Assembly (NCBI RefSeq): GCF_001949145.1
Contig: NW_019091363.1
Coordinates: 3,201,429 to 3,265,428, forward strand
From: Acanthaster planci
Taxonomy: Eukaryota > Echinodermata > Asteroidea > Valvatida > Acanthasteridae
Length of the DNA stretch: 64,000 nt
Direction of reading: 5' to 3'
Below the pieces are notes generated by a model. The model had not been told where the DNA came from. It was given only the letters and a program-made list of their open reading frames with translations, and ran no database searches. The translations under genes were made by a program, and so were the position numbers. This document shows positions 25,800 to 35,868 of the stretch, piece after piece (the first letter of the stretch is position 1; every line of letters starts with the position of its first letter).

Positions 25800-26524
25800 T
25801 TTCTAGTGATGATTACAAATTGGAATTTTAAGTTTCAAAGTGTATCAGTTGTCAGTTGTGCAGCTGACTACTGCATTGGTGCCATACCTCATTTGGCAAT
25901 TGTTGCAATTTTCACTTAATAGCCTTATCTTGGATAGTATAAAACATGCAGATCGAAATAGACTGAAATTTATATCAGGATCCACTTGTAATTCACAGCA
26001 GTGCTGAACAGAAGATAAGTTGTAAACAGCGCGCGACAAAGACGCTCAAGCAGCATTAGTGTCAAACTATTATCGTTTACATGTCGGATAATTTTGGAAT
26101 TTTTACTTTTGGTAACAATCTAACTTGTTTGCAGTGATCTGTTTTGTGGGTTAAGCACTGATTTTATTACATGTGGTTCTCTCTACAAGCTCATATAGAG
26201 CCAGAGGGTAAATTTCGCCCCATCGAATGCCATCACAACAAAAAATCTCGATAACAGAAACGTATTTACACGCTGCACTCAAATGCAAGTTTCATTATTG
26301 TACTTGTACTTTCATTTCAAAACCTAGTTTTTTTAATCTTTACGTCCAAAACGAGGTCTCGCGAGAATGGTATTATCTAAAGGTGGGAAAAATAAAAACA
26401 CACTCAACCATGATGACGTGGAGATAACATGCCCTGATGCTGTCTTTGCCCCGACCTCCCCTAAATGTCAGGAGGTTAATAGTCGAAAGCTGCAATCATA
26501 CCTCATCGCTTCTTTCTTCTCCAG
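25800..26524 (+). other. Intron sequence before the shared 3' exon
   Basis: No coding sequence recognised. It ends in a pyrimidine-rich tract (ttctttcttctccag) that forms the acceptor of the shared exon at 26523-26524. Confidence 0.6.
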
Positions 26525-27062
26525 AGACCCAAATGTCAACCCAGATCTTAACACCACTGCTCAAGCCAGCAACCTGACCTACTGGCCGGAGTATGGCGAC
26601 TCAGAGACTTACCTCCTGATCCAGCTCAATAACAGCACGGTTGGGCAGGGATACAGGAAGGACAAGGTCATGTTCTGGAACGACTACCTACCCAAGCTAG
26701 CTTCAGCAGCTCGGGAGTACTGTTTCCATCGGCCGGGGCCAGGGGAACCGCCAACAATGTCAGCAGACAAGCCGGAGTGCACTCCCTCGGAGACCTTTTT
26801 CGTTGAGAGCTTGGGGCTCAAGCTCACCCAACAACAAGCCGAGAAGCTAATCAAGGTCTTCATTTTCCTTACCATAGCCTTGCTGTGTGTCATGGTCATC
26901 CTTTGTGGGGCCGTGATGGGGTACAAGTTCAAGTACAAAGGCAAGAGAGCTGCCCTGAATGGTAAAGATGGGTTTCAGCCTACAAACGGTGACATTAACA
27001 AACATGTCGCATATGAAGTGAATGAAGGGTTCACGACTGAATTTGAAGATACAAAGATGTAA
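26525..27062 (+). CDS. Shared C-terminal exon: end of esterase fold, stalk, transmembrane helix, tail
   Basis: The exon follows a strong acceptor (ttcttctccag) and starts with the single base that completes the Gly codon left by each V exon (GG|A), giving ...KSG-DPNVNPD. The first ~50 residues match the last part of cholinesterase-type domains (TYWPEYG, then KVMFWNDYLP); the cysteine usually placed before FW is replaced. A Pro-rich stalk with three Cys follows, then one transmembrane helix (VFIFLTIALLCVMVILCGAVMGY), the basic stop-transfer segment KFKYKGKR and a cytoplasmic tail of about 45 residues ending EDTKM, a possible class I PDZ ligand (T-x-hydrophobic). It is the only such exon found on the plus strand. 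It predicts that V enzymes are type I cell-surface proteins. The stop is TAA at 27060-27062. Confidence 0.9.
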
Positions 27063-27224
27063 CCGAAAAACAAAGTATCAGTGATGTATCAGGATTGTGA
27101 ATGCCGGTGGTATAAAGGCACTTTTAGTTATTTCTTTCCGAAAGTATTGTCTAGTTTACTCCACTCTTCTGTTTATTGTAGGCCTACTCATTTTTCTAGT
27201 TCGAACCAGTTAAAAAGAAATAAA
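27063..27224 (+). other. 3' UTR of the plus-strand esterase locus
   Basis: Follows the TAA stop of the shared exon and extends at least to the AATAAA at 27219-27224. Confidence 0.5.
27219..27224 (+). terminator. Poly(A) signal AATAAA
   Basis: Canonical AATAAA about 160 bases after the stop codon of the shared exon; the likely transcript end for all V-containing mRNAs. Confidence 0.6.
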
Positions 27225-27435
27225 GGTTGGTATTATATGCTGCATTCAAAATGTGATACACATGTATTCTTATTTAACATAAAGTTATGTACTTAAACAA
27301 TTCCTTTGAAATGAAATTATTATTATCGTTTTCGATAAGTGGTGTGATAGCGATGGTCTGATACAAGTTACTGAGTGATCGAACGTGTCATTTTAAATGG
27401 AGTGACAAATCAGAATTTTTTAGTGCGAGAATTGT

Positions 27436-27698
27436 TAAAGACCGCATATATGCCAGGAGTAACGGTTTCAGCACAGCACGGGAAGATGGCAACGATGAAA
27501 GGAAAATTAATATGAAGAGAAAATCTCTGCCAACTTTCTTTTCGGCAAAAGAAAAGAGTATCTCCAGTTTCTGGTCAGGGGCTGGAACCAAATGTGGTGC
27601 AGCGACGCGCGGGTCAATGGCGACGCGCGCTGATCAGAAACTGGATACTTTTGGGGCCTTAGTTTGCACTTGAAGTGCAAACGATTTCGCGGTCTTTA
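27436..27698. mobile_element. Fold-back (MITE-like) element
   Basis: Nested inverted repeats: taaagaccgc at 27436-27445 pairs with gcggtcttta at 27689-27698, and an inner pair of about 20 bases (about 27549-27569 with 27631-27650, near-perfect) flanks a gcgacgcgcg direct repeat. A small palindrome, tttgcacttgaagtgcaaa, sits near 27664-27682. No coding capacity. Confidence 0.5.
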
Positions 27699-29191
27699 CC
27701 GCATTAAATTAGAATCAAACCACATCTTTACATTATTAGACAAATGATCATTTTCAGATTGCACACTTTTTGTTTGTATTGCATTTTCTAGATCCTTTAG
27801 GAACCGGAACGTCTGTATTGAGAGGAAACAGATGCTCGTCTCCCCCTCTCTCTTTCTCGTTTATTCTTGAAGGCTACGGATCATGTATTGTAGATTTGGT
27901 TTGTAATAGAGTGTTTATTTTCCACCTTCTGAAATGTAGAATTAGATGAATTGTGATTCATTCTATTTAGGAAAATGAAACGTATATGCTCCATGTTTCA
28001 TATTCGATCGGGGTACGAATGCAGGTTTAGGCATTAGTAGAAATGTTTAGAACAGCCGGACAAGCACAGGTTTGAAGACCGTAGAATTCATATGTTTATT
28101 TGTAAGTTCATTGACTGTATGTAGGTAAACGGCACAATAAAAGCCCACCTGTGATCTTCCTCTGATTTTGTAATCTCTGATAAATCAAAACAAGATTTAA
28201 AATTTGTGGAAGTTTTAGGGTTACGTCGAAAGGGATCAATCCTAAGGAAGCTCCTAAGAATGGGCCCTTGTTTCCAATATTCACCATCATAGACAGTGAG
28301 GATAAACGTTTTTGTGGTCTTAAACACCACAAATTCGGCTGTTATTACATATACAAAGGGAAAGTATGCAGTGACATCCTCAGTGGGTCTGTAGTATTTT
28401 GTCCGTCGCCATTTACTCAGTACTTAAAGGTCATAATATTGTGTACTCTTTTAAACTTGATAGCACTTATCAATTTTCGTTTACACGTTTAAGATTAAAG
28501 ATAAATCAAGACGTAGCCAGTGGTTCATTGGTTTGTAGATGTTGAAAACTTACATGTATTTACATTTATTGCATGTCGTTTTTAGATAGAAAAAGCTTTA
28601 TTTTTTTATTAATTGAAAAACTCGAAACATGTGATTGTTTAGAATATCACAAAAGATGATTTTTTATCAGATGGACAAGTTTAACAAAGAAGGTTACAGT
28701 TACTATCAAAAGTATCGTGTATCTAATGGTTATTATGTGTACATGTTCGATGGAGTGGATTTTAATCGACCAGCTTTCAACGTTATAAAGGGAAAGATAC
28801 AGACGTCTGCAAAAAAGACAGCACTTTCTTAACATTAAATACAGTCATAAAACTTGTATACTACCCCTTATTATAGACCGTTCCCTCAGCAATGTTACCC
28901 ATGTATGCTTCTGTCATGGTGGTTTCCAGCGCTGTTAGATTGAACAAAAACTAACTTAAAGAACTTTTGTTTAAGGTTTACTGAGAAAAGTAAAGACATT
29001 AATGTAGATGTCCAATATGCTTGGAAGTGTTCCACAGTGGTGTTTGACAGTAGGTTGAGTTTCGCATAATCTTAGCAGGCTATTATATCAAGGTTGTCAG
29101 TTAATTAAACTTCACCAAGTCATGTATGTTATACTCAGAATAGAAGTGCAATGCTATACATCTTTTTTTCGATCCAACTTCAGTCTCCAGT

Positions 29192-29235
29192 CTTCAGTCT
29201 GTGTGTCAGTCGGTTGACTGACACACCGACTGAAG
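29192..29235. repeat. Near-perfect hairpin, 20-base arms
   Basis: Arms 29192-29211 and 29216-29235 are complementary with a single mismatch and a 4-base loop (ggtt). No known function; it could be a small RNA precursor, a regulatory palindrome or the remains of an element end. Confidence 0.7.
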
Positions 29236-29778
29236 AAACACTGACCAGCACATTTTGCTGAGTGACCAAGCCATACAAAACGTAACTGTTCAAACACACG
29301 TGTACGGTTTGGAGTGCCGTTACGGCGGGAAGGGGGTTGGAGGGAACTCGAAAAATCGGAATATTTACCGGCCGTTTAAATTAAAAGTGTTTTGTGGGGG
29401 TGGGTTGAGTTGAACCACACCATACTGGGGGCGCATTACACAGACTGCTTTATATGGTAGCCTGTACGGAGAGCCTGTCTAGTTTGCACCTGGACTTCAG
29501 TACATACGAATTTCGTTCAGATCCGCGAGAGGACCTGTCGATCCAAGCAGTCATAGAAGATTATGGCATAGGCCGTGTCCAGAGCTTCCAGAGCTACGGC
29601 TAGGTCTATTGTCTACGCATCTCCACGCATTTCCAATGGAGCGAAGACCAAGACCTAGCTCTAGACAAGAGATTCAGGTGCAGCCTTATTTGAGTCGCAG
29701 CTAATTAGACTGGTTCCCGTCTCGTACGTAGCCTTCAGACGTCTTACAGACGTCCTCTGAACGTAGGGACTGATAGGT

Positions 29779-30120
29779 GTAATTTTTTCCTAGGAAGTTT
29801 AGTGGTAAGTACAATACAATGTGCGTATCTTAACCTTTGGAATTATCATAAAAGACACAACAAAATTGCTTTCCTGACAGACTTGCACGGTAGCTCTGTT
29901 TGAAGAGCCTTATACATGCAGCCCACAAGCCGAGGGTTCGAGTCTGCATGTAGAAATTATTTTTCTTGGGGGAATTAGTTGGTTGGCGGATGTTTTTATG
30001 ATAGGGAAGTAAAGCCCGACATTTACCTCAGCACTTAAGTTTGTAAGTGTCCACTAAATTGGTTGAGCTTGCAGTTCACCACGCGTATTTCTAACCCTGA
30101 CCTTCCTAGGAAAAAATTAC
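29779..30120. mobile_element. 342-bp element with 19-bp terminal inverted repeats and a tRNA-like B box
   Basis: The bases 29779-29797 are the exact reverse complement of 30102-30120. Inside, 29881-29950 looks tRNA-derived: a D-arm-like 'tagctctgtttgaagagc' and a pol III B-box-like 'ggttcgagtct'. The T stem does not pair properly, so it is not a functional tRNA. The mixture of inverted ends and a tRNA-like core suggests a MITE that captured a tRNA or SINE fragment. Confidence 0.5.
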
Positions 30121-32369
30121 GCGGCCGGTAGCGGGGAATGAATCCAGTAGAATCCTGCCGAGTGTATGTAAATGAGGAAACGATGCCCGCTCAATGCACC
30201 AATCAAGCAGAAGCTGAGAGAAAATTTTGCGTTTTTTCTTCATTACTCATTTATCTAAAATTTAATACAGTAACCGCTGATTTGAGATAAATTGCCGTAA
30301 AATGATTTGTCCATGAAAATCATTGAAAAATATATTATATTACTGTGATCGACAGATACGTACCAAGGATAGGTACTTGTGTTTTATTCGCTTCTCGCCG
30401 CAACTTAATTGGTCTGACAAAATTTAAATATTCAGCATTCATGTTGACAGGGCTATCGCCCACGTTAAACCGCAGCTAGCCACCGGTCCCTTTGTAATAC
30501 CTGTACGCAACATCGCCCTTGGCTAGTTTCCTGTCCGGAGTGGGAAAAATGCAACTGAAGGAAAAATGTTTTCCTCCGACCGAGGAAAAGCGAGTTTTCT
30601 GCGAATAGCAACCTAGGGAATAGATAGCCCCGTAAGTAGTGAATATACTTGTGCAATTTTAACTCATAAAACCCAGCAGATGTCTAATAACATCCCTGGA
30701 CATCCCAGATAAACATGATCGAAAGAAATCACTATCAATCGGTGCAGGGGCCAGTATATCGACGAAGGAGTGTACATGTACGTATAAGGCCCTGTTAACG
30801 GGTCTAGTGGACGTAACGGAGAGTGCACTGGCGATCTGAAATTGGAATGGATAAGCAAATTTCGGGCACATACTTCACAGTGATTTGAAATGTTAGCCTT
30901 TCAACGCGTGTTGATATAACGGTGGGTAACATGTGTCCGCGGTCCATTACACGCTAGCGCTTCATTAGAAGAGCAGACGTTCTGGAAGGATTGCAGAGGA
31001 CTAGAATTGGTTTAGACTGCAAATGTTTCATTCAAAATAGACTTTGCAGATTGCCTTCAGCATTAATAACGGTTCCGCAACTGTAACATTTCTCCTTCCA
31101 GCTTGCAAAATGTCCTTGTCCCTGCGTGAGTTCTTGTCCTATCCTTTTATTTTTTTTTTCATTCTATTTGCCTTGGTCCTTTTACATATATTTTGTTTTA
31201 TACATTATTCACAATTTCATGTTTTCTTTATCCCGAAACCAGATCTGATGTATGATTTCTGAATGTTTCACCTGATGTCACTTTGTGATTACCGGTAGAT
31301 TTTGTATGAATCGACTTGGCCCACTCGTTTGTTGGTTGGTTTTTGGTTTTGTCACTGTTACAGTTTTGTCTTCATAATTCGCCGTCATTATCAAGGGGAT
31401 TTGCACTCAAGAAGCTTTGCTTTGTGTTGGTCTCCTCCATCTCATTGCTCCTTTATATTCTTCATTATTCTTCTTTGCATGATGGGTATATTTGCTCGTC
31501 ATCTTTACACCAGTAATTAAATTCATTCTTCCAGTTCATCAGTTATTCTTGCATTATTTCGCTCTGAGTGGAACTCAAGTTAATACATTCCAAGAATGAA
31601 ATGAAGACTCAGTCATAATGTAACTGCTCATCAATGCCATGTGACTTTTCGAGAAGCTCAATATCCAGAATGGCATATATGTGCCTATCACACCCTGCCG
31701 TAGAGGCATCATCACAAACTATAACCGTTTTAAAACAACTTCTTTTGATGCCCAGTGGGATGCAAAAATGGCAAACACGGTTTTTGATAAAGCATCAAGT
31801 GATGTTTTAAAAAATATCATTCAAAGACCTCAAGTATAATTAATCAAAATATTCAATATGAGTTAAACCAGTCTAAGGAAATTTGCAGTCAAGATTTGGC
31901 ATCTTGCTAATCCTAAAGCAAATATTTTGTTGTATATAACTCTTGTATGATTTATATTACTTTTGCGTAAATGGAGTTGGGGGGTTATCTTCAACTTGTT
32001 AGTAAAGGTGTTTTTAGTAAAGTTCTGAAGTCCTTCAATCCCAGCCACAATGGTTGACATGTCTCAATAAAGATCCCTTTTCCAGGTCCCTTGCCTCCCC
32101 CGGGGGGTGTTACTATAAACAGCTTCATTCGTATGATACTTTGGGAAAAGTGCTAGTAACCATGTTGTGCTATGATCACCAATTCTCTGTTGTTCAACTT
32201 AGCCATGTCTATTTCAGATTTCAGTGTACGTTTGTAACTCACACTTTTTGAACTTTGGGGAATCAAAGTTTATGCATCGTCCCAAACTATCAGAGCTTGA
32301 AACGTCCATCTCTTTGTGATAAAGGTTTTAGGTTCCTTCATACATTTAGGCCTACTCTTCGTCATTTGC

Positions 32370-32730
32370 TTGCAATAAAACATTTTGTTGTAAGTGCCTT
32401 TCATCTCAAACACCCTATTCCTAAACTTAGCCGATTTGACAAATAGGATGAGTTTCACCCCGATCAGGCTGTGGATTAGAGTCGACTCCTCCATATGGAG
32501 AGGACTGATCTCCCCAATGAATCGGGAGTAGTAGTCACGACAGGAGTTGTTCACTTTGGAGGAACGGTCACAGTTGGCATCAAGTCTGTCTAGCATGAAA
32601 GGGTGTGGTCCCAGCCGTTGTCAAGACCAGAAAGGGCGTCAGGACAAGGCCAGGGTCAAGGGTCATAAACTTGAGGATGTCTGAGTCGACAACTTACCAT
32701 TTAGTTCCAGAGAGGGATTTCCTGGGATAG
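32370..32730 (-). pseudogene. Relic of exon E3 (transmembrane/tail exon)
   Basis: The minus strand retains scattered homology to the intact E3 (52574-53120): a remnant of the exon start at the tatcccagg/KSLSG position, DSDILKF followed by TLDP-like sequence, and the tail segment KSAKF...KGTYNKM. Several stops and frameshifts break the frame. It is more decayed than the copy at 38801-39208. Confidence 0.75.
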
Positions 32731-33430
32731 CTAAGAGATACAAAGTAAAACCCGAAGTGTTGCCAATTTTGACTGTCATGAGAGCATGCTTAACCATTTG
32801 AATATTCCACGCTTTGCTGGCGCTTGGCCTGGCCTGACTGACTAGGGTCAACTGAGGGCGCTGTTCACAGTTTTAGAAACTAACTGCCAGTCCAACTGCC
32901 CACTGATTCACTTCTGAACCATTTCTCTCTCGAATATTGATGTTTGTATTATCTCTGATTGTGTTAACATTCTTTTGTGTGAGATGTCGCTGAATATGAC
33001 TCCTGAGGCAGCGAGGTAAATTATTTGACATTTAAGGAGATACTTCATCACAAGCTTATGTTGACTTTATCGATTTTCTGCACTAGCAATATATTTTAGG
33101 AAAAGTAGCCCAAGCTAGGGAAATAAAGTATGAAGTAATGTGTAGGATGCCTGCCTGTGTTTAGATGTATGCAGCGCGAATATAATCGTCACCTTTTGAA
33201 ATTCAGCATAGTCAAAGTTGTGCGAAAAAATTGGGGAAAAAACACAAATTAACAAACAAAATAACCTCTTGTATTAGCGAAAACTGTGGAATTGTTTTCA
33301 TGGTGCAAGGGGGGTCGGTCTGATATCCCCGAACATAACAACAGTATCTGAGAATTAAGAAAATAGGGGGTTGGTGGGTGCCGGATACCGCATTCTATAA
33401 TTCTCTAATTACTGGTCCAGATCCTAGCAC
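32731..33430. other. Spacer between E3 relic and E1 relic
   Basis: No recognisable coding sequence; any E2 remnant that once lay here is not visible by eye. Confidence 0.4.
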
Positions 33431-33560
33431 TCACTGCAGACGGTATTCTATGATCACCACAATGACGCGCACGGAAACATCAAGGAGAGACCCGTCAACA
33501 GATGCATAGCCAGACTTAGGCCACCGCCATGAATCCAAAGCCTGACTTGGAGTAAATAAT
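33430..33560 (-). pseudogene. Small relic of an E1 catalytic exon
   Basis: On the minus strand the oxyanion block LWIHGGG is present, and after a frameshift the reading continues YASVDGSLLDVSVRVIVV, matching the YDGSVLAVRGRVIVV segment of intact E1 exons. Nothing else of the domain is recognised here, so this is a short dead fragment. Confidence 0.7.
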
Positions 33561-35410
33561 CAGGCTTCACCAGTACGCCTTTTCTTTGACTGCAACAACT
33601 GTTAGGTCGTTGCTTGTTGCGTTCAGCACACCCAGCCGTGGGTCTTCGGGTGTAGACTTTGCGACTGTGGTTCAAGCAGTGGCTCAGCGCAAGCCTTTTT
33701 GCGTATAGGTTTTCAAAACAACATTTTCTGTCAAATTCATAGGCGATTAACTACAAATTCGTTTGTAAAATAAATGACCAGTCACGCTCAATGTTTGATT
33801 TTGTCTCCAATCGCTCATGTTGTACTTTGTTCATTTTTGTGAAGGACAATTTAGTCTTGTCTCCAATTGCCGAACCACAATAGATAAAACAATGTCGCAA
33901 TTTTGCAATCAATATTACACGATTTTCATAAAAATTCATTTCATAATTGTATATTATCTTTTATTTGCCCATTTCTTCCTTGAACATTATCTAGTTCATT
34001 TTGTGTTTCTGTTTAGTAGTTTTCCGTGTTCGAATGACGTGATTGCCGCACACTTTGGAAGGCGACAATGAAAAATATACCTAATGAGTGCATTTGCCTT
34101 GGTTATTGCCGACCGTCAGGTATCAATTGTCAAGTTTTTTCCCCTCTGGTTTGAAAAAGCTGCTAAGTATAAATCTACATTAAAAAAGAAAGGGCAGCGT
34201 CAAGTTGAGAGTGAACGATTCGAAATAAATTAAACTAATCCATGTTGCAGACCGTTTGGCTATGTTTTATTTTTTCCTTTTCTTTTTTTTTAAGAAAAGC
34301 GTAATAGGATTTGGGTAAAAAGGGAACCCGTAGATTTTACCTTTAGCAAAGGCATATCGTTCCACGGTTTTGTAGAGTCCATGCACTGCGTTTTCCTTTT
34401 CCTAGAACCCCAGTCGAATTACATTATACAGGTACACTGAAGAATATAGTACCGGTTTAAACTTCCACAAAATGCATCAAGAAAAATTGCCCAAGTGTTT
34501 AATTAACAGAGATAAAATCTGCGCCAATTCAAAGTTTAGTCGGGAACTGGGAAAATGACTTCACCAGTGTTACTGGCCAGCTCATATATGAAGTTTGAGG
34601 CAACTCTCAGTTTGTTTTAATATTCGCATGGTTAGCTGTATACATTCTTCTTGTGCAGTGAAAGAGTGTGGCAGCCAAACAAAAACTCCTTCATCTGATG
34701 TCACACTCGATATTACATAGAACTAAGAAAATACCCCTATTGATTGAATTAGCGTAACCTTTTTGTCAGAAGGGTTATTGCTATGGAGCAAAATAGCATT
34801 TATTTTGAATAATATTTCTCTTGCCGCTTGCAGTTTGAATTTTATTACACTTAATCTTAAAACAGATAAGTAACACTAACTATAGCATCTAAGCAGTAAT
34901 TAACATATCTCTAAGTGATCTGCAAATTGGTTATTAGAATGAAGTTGAAGGCTTTTCAAAGAAGCATGTACACTACTGACTGTGAAGCTCTGAGTAACTT
35001 TGCTTTTAAGCCTTTAATCCTATTGTCAAATGTTATCTAATCTGTACGTTTGTCTTGCGTAATGGTTTATAGTAACTAAGTCACATCTGTCAATTTACGA
35101 GCGTGCTGTCTGTAACCTTTATACAGGTGTTTGAACTTCAAGCAATCTCGATTAAAAATTACAAGTTGTTGCTATGAGTATGTAAAGGCGTTATATACCT
35201 ATAGAGGGCAGCCCATTTTCCTACAGTTTCTTACACTAACGTGCATGTGACTTCAGTCGCGCATTTGGTAACATCACACTATAAATTCTGTATTACCATG
35301 TTCTTAAAACAGTTGGATACCTGGCTAGCCCAGGTTGGACGTTAGTCTTCGTTACGTGGTAAGGTTAGGGAGTCCACCAATATACCTACATACTGTTATA
35401 GCAAGAGTGC
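33561..35410. other. Intergenic, nothing recognised
   Basis: AT-rich sequence without motif-bearing frames on either strand. Confidence 0.5.
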
Positions 35411-35868
35411 TCTAACAGTACTTAACAGACTTGGACATTCTGTGAGCGATAATGAGTGCAAAAGGCTCGTTTCCGAAATCGCCTACACCTGTGCTTCTGG
35501 AGAGAAGGAGACGCCGGCGGGACTGCTCACCGATTCCAAACTTGCAACTGGTAATCTATAGCCAAATACTGTTATAATAGCAATAAACTTTGATTTGAAG
35601 TATAAAAAAAAGGAACTAAAATTTATTTTCGGTAAATTGTTCCTACACGTAACTTGAAGTCCACATGAAGCCCACATTCTATTAAAATGATTTTTCTATT
35701 TTTGTTTCAGGAACAGCCTGGGACAACTTTGACTTGAACGTTGAAACACTAGATGGTAAGAACAGTCTACGTGTGACCGTAGGTATATCTTACCAGAATG
35801 AACACATACCAAATGGACGACTGACCAAAGTAGTACGTTGCTGGACCATCAAGAGAAACAGCAAATGA
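35411..35868 (+). pseudogene. Two-exon coding relic with an AWDNFD motif
   Basis: A frame ending at 35550 (LNRLGHSVSDNECKRL ... LLTDSKLATG) is followed by a donor (GTAATC at 35551) and a pyrimidine-rich acceptor (tttttgtttcag, ending 35710). The second piece continues TAWDNFDLNVETLDGKNSL and runs to a TGA at 35866-35868. Splicing joins the two in frame with the intron removed (35551-35710). The AWDNFD/ETLxGKxxL/VGI pattern is reminiscent, from memory, of repetitive multicopy proteins in marine invertebrate genomes that look element-borne. No start codon or flanking domain is evident, so this is probably a fragment. Confidence 0.45.

Larger units (their letters stand above)
27225..32369. other. 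Intergenic region between the two clusters
   Basis: No credible gene seen; open frames are short and lack motifs. It contains fold-back elements at 27436-27698 and 29779-30120 and a strong hairpin at 29192-29235. Confidence 0.5.

Noticed and set aside
29881-29950. tRNA gene
   Set aside because: A B-box-like sequence is present, but the T stem does not pair and no proper acceptor stem was found; treated as a tRNA-like part of a repeat.
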